37,343 nucleotides of DNA. Source: Sphingomonadales bacterium. GTDB lineage: Bacteria; Pseudomonadota; Alphaproteobacteria; Sphingomonadales; Sphingomonadaceae. The stretch is from positions 1-37,343 of the forward strand of contig SEFZ01000040.1 in the NCBI GenBank assembly GCA_004173185.1, in the 5' to 3' direction. Of this stretch, positions 31,370-37,343 are shown in pieces (position 1 is the first letter of the stretch; each line of letters starts with the position of its first letter). A program made the translations under genes and the position numbers. Below the pieces are notes generated by a model. That model searched no databases. It was not told the origin of the DNA and saw only the letters and a program-made list of their open reading frames with translations.

Positions 31370-32071
31370 ATGCGTACCGGCTTTCTCGCCGCCTTTCTGC
31401 TTGCCACTGCTTCGCTGATTTCCGCTGTGCCCGCAGCCGCGCAATCGAGCGCTTCAGACACGATGCTGCCGAGCGCCGAGTCGCTCAAGCCGGGCCAGTT
31501 CATCTGGTATCCGCAATATCAGCGGGTGAGCACCAGCGGTGCCGTCTCGATCATAGTCAGCATCCCGCAGCAGCGGATGTTCGTCTATCGCGATGGCGAA
31601 CTGATCGCAGTATCGACAGTGTCCACCGGCAAGGATGGCAAGGATACCCCGGCCGGCGAGTTCACGATCCTCCAGAAGAAGACTTTCCACCGCTCGAACC
31701 TCTATTCGAACGCGCCGATGCCCTACATGCAGCGGCTGACCTGGGACGGGATTGCGCTCCATGCCGGGCATCTGCCGGGCTATCCGGCGTCGCACGGCTG
31801 CATTCGCCTGCCGAAAGAATTTGCGCGCGAGCTTTACGAGATCACGGCGATGGGCGGGCAGGTCTCGGTGGTCGACGATTATATCTATGACGTGCCGAGC
31901 GAGCGCTTTGACCGGCCCGCGCCGGTGCTTGTTGCCGATGCCAGCAGGCTGGGCGGGGACGCGTTCAACATGGTGACGATGGACGGCCCGGCTCCCATGC
32001 GGCAGCCCGCCTCATGGGTGGCGGGTCCGGGGCGCGAGGTCGTCCAGCCGATCCCGCCCGGCTCGCGCTAG
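31370..32071 (+). CDS. L,D-transpeptidase, YkuD/ErfK type, exported
   Basis: A 233-residue exported protein. ATG 31370 is preferred over TTG 31367, with GGAG 9 bases upstream. The signal peptide is MRTGFLAAFLLATASLISAV, followed by PAAAQ. The YkuD domain has VSIIVSIPQQRMFVYRDGE, VSTGKDGKDTPAGEF and IALHAGHLPGYPASHGCIRL, with catalytic Cys at 144. It lacks LysM or other wall-binding domains. It could attach proteins to peptidoglycan or make 3-3 crosslinks. It is the third YkuD-fold protein within 15 kb. The stop overlaps the convergent aminotransferase stop. Confidence 0.92.
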   Translation: MRTGFLAAFLLATASLISAVPAAAQSSASDTMLPSAESLKPGQFIWYPQYQRVSTSGAVSIIVSIPQQRMFVYRDGELIAVSTVSTGKDGKDTPAGEFTILQKKTFHRSNLYSNAPMPYMQRLTWDGIALHAGHLPGYPASHGCIRLPKEFARELYEITAMGGQVSVVDDYIYDVPSERFDRPAPVLVADASRLGGDAFNMVTMDGPAPMRQPASWVAGPGREVVQPIPPGSR

Positions 32072-33213
32072 GTGAAGCTGGCGGCGGCGATGCGTTCGAT
32101 CGCCGTGTCGAGCACCGGATCGTCCTTGACGAAGCAGAAGCGCACGACGCTGGTGATCGGATTTTCCGGATAGAAAGCCGACACCGGGATCGAGACCACG
32201 CCTGCCTCGATCAGCCGCTCGCAAAACGCGACATCGCTTAGCGTGATGCCCGAAGCCGCGAGATCGACCGACAGGAAATAGGTGGCCGCGCTTGGCAATG
32301 TGACCAGCCCCGCCGCTTCGAGCCCGGCCTTTAGCCTGTCGCGGCCCGCCTGAAAGCGGTGTCGGGCGTCCTGGACCCAATCGTCCTGCGTCTGGAGACC
32401 CTCGGCCACCGCCCATTGCAGGTTTGGCGGAGTGGTGAAGGTCAGAAACTGGTGCGCCTTGGCGAGCACGCGGGCGAGGGCGGGGGCGGCGCACATCCAG
32501 CCGACCTTGAACCCGGTAAGCGCGAAGATCTTGCCTGCGCTGCCGATCTTCACCGTGCGCTCGCGCATTCCCGGAAAGCCGATCAAGGGCAAATGGCGTG
32601 CGCCGTCGAAGGTGACGTGTTCCCATACTTCGTCGCAGATGGCGATCAGATCGTGGGCGACGCAGAATTCCGCGAGGGTCGCCAGTTCCGCTGCGCTCGA
32701 CATCGTCGCGGTCGGGTTGAGCGGGTTGTTGAGGAGCACTGCTTTGGTCCGCGCGGTCACCGCTGCTTCCAGCGCGGCTGCGTCGATTCGCCACTCGGGT
32801 GGCTGGAGGCGCACGAATATCGGTACGCCACCCGCCTGCCGGATCAGCGGCGCATAGGCATCGTAGAGCGGCGGGAAGCAGATCACTTCGTCGCCCGGCG
32901 AGACCACCGCGAAGATCGCCGCCGCCAGCGCTTCGGTCGCGCCCGATGTGACGATTACTTCCTCAACAGCGAGGTTCAGGCCTTGGTGCCGGGCATAGTG
33001 ATCGGCCACGGCCTGCCGCAGTTCGGGCAGCCCCGGCATCGGCGGATATTGGTTCGATTTCTCGAGCAGCGCGCGCGCACCGGCTTGCAGTACGGCCTCG
33101 GGTCCGCGCCCGTCGGCAAAGCCCTGACCCAGATTGATCGCGCCGGTTTCCCGCGCACGGGCCGACATCGCTTCGAAGATGGTTGTGCCCATTTCGGCAT
33201 AAAGCGGGTTCAT
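32068..33213 (-). CDS. class I/II PLP aminotransferase, methionine-aminotransferase-like
   Basis: A 381-residue fold-type I aminotransferase. It has INLGQGFADG near residue 26, NQYPPMPGLPELRQAVADHY, VTSGATEALAAAIFA, LLNNPLNPTATMSS, ICDEVWEHVTFDG (the Asp that holds the PLP nitrogen) and the PLP-lysine site GSAGKIFALTGFKVGW. NLGQGFPDF- and NQY-type motifs are typical of the YbdL/KAT group, which accept methionine and aromatic amino acids. The precise substrate cannot be set. It is convergent with the L,D-transpeptidase and overlaps it by 4 bases. Confidence 0.92.
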   Translation of the reverse strand: MNPLYAEMGTTIFEAMSARARETGAINLGQGFADGRGPEAVLQAGARALLEKSNQYPPMPGLPELRQAVADHYARHQGLNLAVEEVIVTSGATEALAAAIFAVVSPGDEVICFPPLYDAYAPLIRQAGGVPIFVRLQPPEWRIDAAALEAAVTARTKAVLLNNPLNPTATMSSAAELATLAEFCVAHDLIAICDEVWEHVTFDGARHLPLIGFPGMRERTVKIGSAGKIFALTGFKVGWMCAAPALARVLAKAHQFLTFTTPPNLQWAVAEGLQTQDDWVQDARHRFQAGRDRLKAGLEAAGLVTLPSAATYFLSVDLAASGITLSDVAFCERLIEAGVVSIPVSAFYPENPITSVVRFCFVKDDPVLDTAIERIAAASFT

Positions 33214-33309
33214 GCGGTCTTGTGCGCCGGAGGCACGATGGCTTGCAAGGGGAGGTGAAACCGCCCCATTAGCTGCTCGTTCAAGTGTTTTGCGTTTAGA
33301 AAGATCGTC

Positions 33310-33540
33310 ATGAGCCAGAAGCCGCCGTTACCCGAAGCCGCCGAATCGCCGTTCCCGATCGAGGAAGCGCCCCACGAGCATGAAGAGGGCGGCGAAGCGC
33401 TCCGGGCCGCCAAGGAGATCGCCGACGCGAAGGAGCGCTGGTCGCCCAACGCGCGCCAGATCGGGATGGGGGCAGCGATCGGCATTGGATCGGCAGCGAT
33501 TGTCGCGGGCCTGCTCTACTGGCGCGGTGGCCGGAAATAA
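33310..33540 (+). CDS. small single-pass membrane protein
   Basis: A 76-residue protein of unknown function. The N-terminal half is acidic and His-rich with PIEEAPHEHEEGGEALRAA and a short helix (KEIADAKERW). The C-terminal half has one membrane segment (MGAAIGIGSAAIVAGLLYW) followed by RGGRK, so the N-terminus would face away from the cytoplasm if the positive end stays inside, or it is tail-anchored. It lies 96 bases from the divergent aminotransferase start and upstream of the wHTH protein gene. The periodic codon pattern supports a real gene, though no motif is recognised. Confidence 0.75.
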   Translation: MSQKPPLPEAAESPFPIEEAPHEHEEGGEALRAAKEIADAKERWSPNARQIGMGAAIGIGSAAIVAGLLYWRGGRK

Positions 33541-33598
33541 CGGCTCCGCGCCCTGCGGATATTACTGAATTGCGCCTTGCATGCGCTGATCTAGGGGT

Positions 33599-33628
33599 CC
33601 CGCAGATGTCCGCTGAGGACATGGCGGG
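33599..33628 (+). promoter_or_regulatory. hairpin just upstream of the wHTH gene
   Basis: CCCGC (33599-33603) pairs with GCGGG (33624-33628), and ATGTCC (33606-33611) pairs with GGACAT (33617-33622), around a GCTGA loop, with a small bulge. The stem ends 6 bases before ATG 33635 and would hide the G-rich sequence that serves as its ribosome site. Translational control is an inference. Confidence 0.4.
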
Positions 33629-33634
33629 GCCGCA

Positions 33635-34591
33635 ATGATCTTCGAAGCAGAGGGCGACAAGCCTGAACAGACGGATATTCCGTCTAGACCGTTCGCGCGC
33701 GTCGCGATCCGCGGGATCGCCGAGTTCGCCACGCATTTCTGCGCGTCGCTCACCGAGCATTTCGACGGCGATGTCGATATCGGGCTGATCTTCGTCAGTC
33801 TGTTGCGCCGTGCCGATCTGGACGGCACGGGCGATGGCGCGATGGCGCCGATCAGCATCAGCGCGCTCAGCCGTTCGGTCGACCGTCCGTTCGAAACGGT
33901 GCGGCGGCTGTGCCACCGGCTCTTTGCAATGGAGCTGGCGGAGCAATCCGATAGCGGACCGTTCATTCCCCCGCATGTCGTCGGCCAGCCGATGGTATTG
34001 GAATTGCGGCAGGCGTTTCACGACAATCTGGTCCGGATGATCGGCGATCTGGCGGGGGTCGGCTATCCGTTGCCCGCAGCCCGGGGCGGAGCAAGCGGCG
34101 TCGCGCGCGACACGATCGAACGCGCTGCGATGGATATGCTGTTGCATACGTTCGAGTTCGGCATGCCTACCCAGCCGACACGCGATTGGCAGCGGCCCTT
34201 TGTCTACGTCTCGGTGATGGCGGCCAATGCCCGGCGCTACACGTTCGATCCCGCACTTTCGGCGCAATATCCTCATGCCAACACGCCGCCGCCCGATTAT
34301 CTGCGTATCCCGCTGGGCGCGAGCGCGCTCGCCCGTGCGATCGGGATACCCTATTCCACCGTGCGGCATAATCTTGCGACGATGACGGCCGATGGCGTGC
34401 TGGTTCGTTCGGGCAGCGGCTATCTGATCAGCATGGAATGGATGCAGCGGCCCGAGCTTGCGACATCGGCTGCCTTGATCGCGGCGCAACTCGATCGTGC
34501 GCTGCGTGGCCTCGCGCTCGCCGGCTTCCCGATGGACGCGCCCCAGACCGCATATTGGGGCGGACCACCAAGACTGATCTCGTTCGAGTAA
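33635..34591 (+). CDS. unrecognised protein with two winged-helix-like segments
   Basis: A 318-residue protein with no signal peptide or membrane segment. Two stretches look like helix-turn-helix DNA-binding units. The first, about residues 70-105, is ISISALSRSVDRPFETVRRL, followed by CHRLFAMELAEQ. The second, about 225-265, is LGASALARAIGIPYSTVRHN, followed by LATMTADGVLVRSGSGYLIS. Both have the order helix, turn, recognition helix with TVR, then a wing-like strand. This suggests an internal duplication and a role as a transcription regulator. The region between (EFGMPTQPTRDWQRPFVYVS) has no known match to me. It could belong to an unnamed sphingomonad family. Confidence 0.75.
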   Translation: MIFEAEGDKPEQTDIPSRPFARVAIRGIAEFATHFCASLTEHFDGDVDIGLIFVSLLRRADLDGTGDGAMAPISISALSRSVDRPFETVRRLCHRLFAMELAEQSDSGPFIPPHVVGQPMVLELRQAFHDNLVRMIGDLAGVGYPLPAARGGASGVARDTIERAAMDMLLHTFEFGMPTQPTRDWQRPFVYVSVMAANARRYTFDPALSAQYPHANTPPPDYLRIPLGASALARAIGIPYSTVRHNLATMTADGVLVRSGSGYLISMEWMQRPELATSAALIAAQLDRALRGLALAGFPMDAPQTAYWGGPPRLISFE

Positions 34592-34609
34592 GCTGCTTCG
34601 CTCAGATCC

Positions 34610-35896
34610 TTATCGCGTGAGATCGGCCGGGACGGTCGGCTCCGAGATGATGTGCTTCATCCGCGCCCAGCGCTCCTCGCGGCTGGGATTACCGGCGTTG
34701 AGCGACGCAGTGACCATCTCCTCGCCCAGACCGTAGTTGATCACATAGCTGCGATATTTCTCGACGAACGGTAGCCCGCGCGCGGCGCCTTCGGGTGAGG
34801 TCATGCCGTATTTGGCGAGCAGCTGGATCGCGGTGTCGCGGTCGATCTCGCCGTCGAGATATTGCTGCTGCACCGTCAGCGCAGCGTGGCGGAGATCGCC
34901 AAGGGCCGCATCAAGGGCGGCATTTTCCCTGGCAGTGGGCGGAGTGAGGCCGGCGAGCGGGAAGAGCGTCGCCTTTTCGAAGGCTGCCTGTTCCTCACCC
35001 GGGAAAGCGAGCTTGATCCCGGCATTGGCCGATCCTTCGGCGAGGAAGCTTTGCGGGCTGTAAAGCGGATACACCGTGAACTCGACCCAGCCCTTGCCCT
35101 TGGCAAGCTCCTGTTCCAGCCGCGCGTTCAGCGCGTGGTGGCCCGGATAGCCTTCGTGGCAGCCGAGATCGATCGCTCGGCCGACGGTGACCGGCATATC
35201 GGTGTTCACTTGGATCAGGCTGTGGGCATTGCCCTTGTACCAGTTATAGCCCGACCACGGCTGTTTGGTGACCATCTCCAGATCGAACTTCTCGTTCGCG
35301 GGCAGCGAGATGTATTTCATCGTGCGGGCGCGGCACTCGGCGATCGCGGCGCGGAACACCGGCTCGAGCTTGTCGTGCGGCACGAGGCTGGGCTGGTGAT
35401 ACGCAGCGACACGCTGGCCGAGCGAACCTTCGCCGGGCAGCAACGCTTCGATCTTGGCGAGGACACCATCATAATAAGACAGCGGCTTGAGCTCGGGGCG
35501 GATGCCGAACAGCCCTTCGGCTTCATCGACGAACTTGAGCTTCTTGCCCTGCATCATGGCGAGGCGGGTCTGCGCGGCGCGGACCTGACCGACCAGGAAG
35601 ATGCGGCGGCGCTGCTCATCGGCGCTGAGGCTCTTGGGATCGATCGCGCCCAGACGCGCCTGAAGCGCATCGGCATCCTTCGCCAACGTCGCGACATCGC
35701 GCGGATTGGCCTTGGCGGCAGTCTGCCATTCGGCGGGGCCATAATAAGCATCGACATAGCCGGGTTCGCGCTCGCCGGCATCGAGGGTGAGCTTGACGAA
35801 GGCTTCGGCGATTGCGCCGAGTTCGCTGGCGGCGGCAGGTGCGGCGGCGACCAGCGCAAGCGGGGCGAGGGTGGCGAGCAACAAATGGCGGATCAC
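34610..35896 (-). CDS. exported metallopeptidase-like protein with HExxGH motif
   Basis: A 428-residue exported protein. GTG 35896 overlaps the tyrS stop by 4 bases (GTGA), so it is translationally coupled to tyrS. The signal peptide is IRHLLLATLAPLALVAAAPA. The motif CHEGYPGHHA, near residues 245-254, resembles the HE.YPGHH zinc site of the DUF885 family and the M32-like HEXXH fold. A downstream Glu in FLAEGSANAG fits a third ligand. It is shorter than typical DUF885 proteins (about 580). YVDAYYGPAEWQ near the N-terminus is typical of this group. Peptidase activity is expected but unproven; the substrate is unknown. Confidence 0.85.
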   Translation of the reverse strand: MIRHLLLATLAPLALVAAAPAAASELGAIAEAFVKLTLDAGEREPGYVDAYYGPAEWQTAAKANPRDVATLAKDADALQARLGAIDPKSLSADEQRRRIFLVGQVRAAQTRLAMMQGKKLKFVDEAEGLFGIRPELKPLSYYDGVLAKIEALLPGEGSLGQRVAAYHQPSLVPHDKLEPVFRAAIAECRARTMKYISLPANEKFDLEMVTKQPWSGYNWYKGNAHSLIQVNTDMPVTVGRAIDLGCHEGYPGHHALNARLEQELAKGKGWVEFTVYPLYSPQSFLAEGSANAGIKLAFPGEEQAAFEKATLFPLAGLTPPTARENAALDAALGDLRHAALTVQQQYLDGEIDRDTAIQLLAKYGMTSPEGAARGLPFVEKYRSYVINYGLGEEMVTASLNAGNPSREERWARMKHIISEPTVPADLTR

Positions 35897-37110
35897 AGCG
35901 TCAAAACTCCATGCTTCTTTGCACCAAAACTGATCTTGTCACCGGGCTTTACGATGACATCGGCGCTGGTGACTTTCTCGTCATTCACGCGGATCGCGCC
36001 TTCCTCGATCTTGCGCTTCACTTCCTTGTTCGACGTAGCGAAGCCGAGGCCGACATTGGCCTGGAGGATACTGATGCCCTCCGCCGGCACGGTCAGCGTC
36101 GGCAGCGCGCCGCCTGCCGAACCTTCTTCGAACAGCTTGCGCGCGGTCTCGGCGGCTTCGTCGGCAGCAGCCTTGCCACGGCACATGGCTGTGGCTTCGT
36201 TGGCGAGCACCTTTTTGGCTTCGTTGATCTCGGCACCTTCGAGGCGTTCGAGCCGCTCGATTTCTTCCAGCGGCAGATCGGTGAACAGCCGCATGAACTT
36301 GCCGACATCGCGATCATCGGTGTTCCGCCAGAACTGCCAGTAATCATAATGCGAGAGCTGCTCGGGATTGAGCCACACCGCGCCCGACATGGTCTTGCCC
36401 ATCTTGCCGCCATCCGCCGTGGTGATCAGGGGGGTGGTGACGCCGAACACTTCGGTGCTGTCGCAGCGGCGCGAAAGCTCGATGCCGTTGACGATATTGC
36501 CCCATTGATCCGATCCGCCGAGTTGCAGGCGGCAGGCATGGCGGCGTGACAGCTCGAGGAAGTCATAGGCCTGGAGGATCATGTAATTGAATTCGAGGAA
36601 GCTGAGCGACTGTTCGCGATCGAGCCGAAGCTTGACCGAATCGAAAGCGAGCATCCGGTTGACCGAGAAATGCTGGCCGTAATCGCGCAGGAACGGGAGA
36701 TATTCGAGGGCATCGAGCCACTCGGCATTGTCGAGCATGATCGCGTCGGTGGGGCCGTCGCCAAAGGTGAGGAACGGCTCGAACGCAGTCTTGATCGTCG
36801 CGATGTTCGACGCGATCGTATCGGCAGTCATAAGCTTGCGGGCTTCGTCCTTGAAGCTCGGATCGCCGACCTTTCCGGTGCCGCCGCCCATCAGCACGAT
36901 CGGCTTGTGGCCGGTCTGCTGGAGCCGACGAAGCAGCATGATCTGGACGAGGCTGCCGACGTGCAGCGACGGCGCGGTCGGATCGAAGCCGATATAAGCG
37001 GGCACGATCTGTTTCGTGGCAAGCGCATCAAGCGCGGCGGCGTCAGTCACCTGGTGGATATATCCACGCGAGGAGAGGGTGCGGAGCAGATCAGAGCTGT
37101 ATTCGGTCAT
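35893..37110 (-). CDS. tyrS: tyrosyl-tRNA synthetase
   Basis: A 405-residue class I aminoacyl-tRNA synthetase that charges tRNA-Tyr. The Rossmann fold has YIGFDPTAPSLHVGSLVQIM (HVGS in place of HIGH). Y and D residues for tyrosine binding lie in FNYMILQAYDF. The KMSKS loop reads K236-M-G-K-T. QLGGSDQWGNIVNGIEL is the family's other signature. The C-terminal S4 RNA-binding domain (about 340-405) has KEVKRKIEEGAIRVNDEKV. The start is MTEYSSDLLRTLSSRG. The stop overlaps the exported metallopeptidase-like gene. Confidence 0.97.
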   Translation of the reverse strand: MTEYSSDLLRTLSSRGYIHQVTDAAALDALATKQIVPAYIGFDPTAPSLHVGSLVQIMLLRRLQQTGHKPIVLMGGGTGKVGDPSFKDEARKLMTADTIASNIATIKTAFEPFLTFGDGPTDAIMLDNAEWLDALEYLPFLRDYGQHFSVNRMLAFDSVKLRLDREQSLSFLEFNYMILQAYDFLELSRRHACRLQLGGSDQWGNIVNGIELSRRCDSTEVFGVTTPLITTADGGKMGKTMSGAVWLNPEQLSHYDYWQFWRNTDDRDVGKFMRLFTDLPLEEIERLERLEGAEINEAKKVLANEATAMCRGKAAADEAAETARKLFEEGSAGGALPTLTVPAEGISILQANVGLGFATSNKEVKRKIEEGAIRVNDEKVTSADVIVKPGDKISFGAKKHGVLTL

Positions 37111-37221
37111 GGTGAGGGGCGTTTAGCGGAGGCGCGGCCTCGCGTCATCCCCGTGCTGCGGCGCGGAAGTTTAGGCGAAGTTCAGGCCAATGCGCAGGGC
37201 GCGGGTGCCGAATGTTCCCTA

Positions 37222-37343
37222 ATGTTCGCACTGGCCATGGGCTTGCGGACCGACGATTTCAAAGAGCGGGCGGCACTGCCGACCGGCATAGCCAAGCAGG
37301 TGAAATCCTACATTACAAGGGCGAGGCTGGGTGGGAGCGATCC
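37222..37343 (+). CDS. possible partial gene, unrecognised
   Basis: From ATG 37222 a frame stays open to the right edge and reads MFALAMGLRTDDFKERAALP, then TGIAKQVKSYITRARLGG. The same frame is also open far upstream, over the start of tyrS. There is no clear ribosome site, and 40 codons are too few to judge. It might be the start of a divergent gene. The 37111-37221 stretch otherwise holds only the tyrS upstream region and an AATGTTC direct repeat. Confidence 0.25.
   Translation, partial: MFALAMGLRTDDFKERAALPTGIAKQVKSYITRARLGGSD

Noticed and set aside
34862..36343. A 493-codon plus-strand frame spanning two genes.
   Set aside because: It crosses the reverse strand of tyrS and the metallopeptidase-like gene, both of which have clear motifs.
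37211..37226. Possible LexA box: AATGTTC repeated before the tyrS start.
   Set aside because: The alphaproteobacterial LexA site is GTTC, 7 bases, GTTC; here the spacing is 6, so the half-sites are out of phase.

Overview
The window is about 37 kb of GC-rich chromosome that looks like an alphaproteobacterium of the Sphingomonadales, most likely Sphingomonas or a close relative. The evidence is the RpoB and L7/L12 sequences, a split M16 peptidase pair of the kind known from Sphingomonas sp. A1, many exported proteins with Ala-rich signal peptides, several L,D-transpeptidases, a GH97 enzyme and Tat-exported Gfo/Idh/MocA proteins. This assignment comes from protein character only, not from a database search.

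Left part (1-11.3 kb): the rplJ-rplL-rpoB block is split. rplJ and rplL (minus strand, 10.05-11.0 kb) have a promoter, a structured leader and a strong intrinsic terminator. The first 43 codons of rpoB lie about 10 kb further along the same strand, with their own near-consensus sigma70 promoter and a leader of about 210 nt. Between them sit seven genes, six on the plus strand and one on the minus strand. Two are proline-rich single-pass membrane proteins that are paralogues at the two ends of the block. Two are tandem exported proteins with a TonB C-terminal-like domain. Two form a catalytic plus non-catalytic M16 peptidase pair. The minus-strand gene is an OafA-type acyltransferase with an SGNH domain.

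Middle (11.2-19.1 kb): an exported TPR protein, a Phd/VapC-type toxin-antitoxin pair, a CPA2 cation:proton antiporter, a tryptophan-halogenase-family flavoprotein, and an L,D-transpeptidase plus lipoprotein operon. Two palindromes matching LacI-family operators (core TAGCGCTA) lie upstream of the TPR protein and the antiporter.

Sugar region (19.3-28.3 kb): a sugar MFS transporter, a GH97 glycosidase of the retaining type, a Tat-exported cupin, two Tat-exported Gfo/Idh/MocA oxidoreductases, a class V aminotransferase-like enzyme and a cytosolic Gfo/Idh/MocA dehydrogenase. This is the best candidate for an unusual pathway: glycosides may be oxidised and cut in the periplasm and the products imported.

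Right part (28.3-37.3 kb): glutamine-dependent NAD synthetase, two small YkuD-fold proteins transcribed divergently, a class I aminotransferase, a small membrane protein, an unrecognised protein with two winged-helix-like segments, an exported HExxGH metallopeptidase-like protein overlapping tyrS, and an uncertain partial ORF at the edge. Three copies of a palindromic repeat of about 110 bp lie at 6.6, 17.2 and 25.9 kb, each just after minus-strand stop codons. No tRNA, rRNA, CRISPR array, insertion sequence or prophage was seen.
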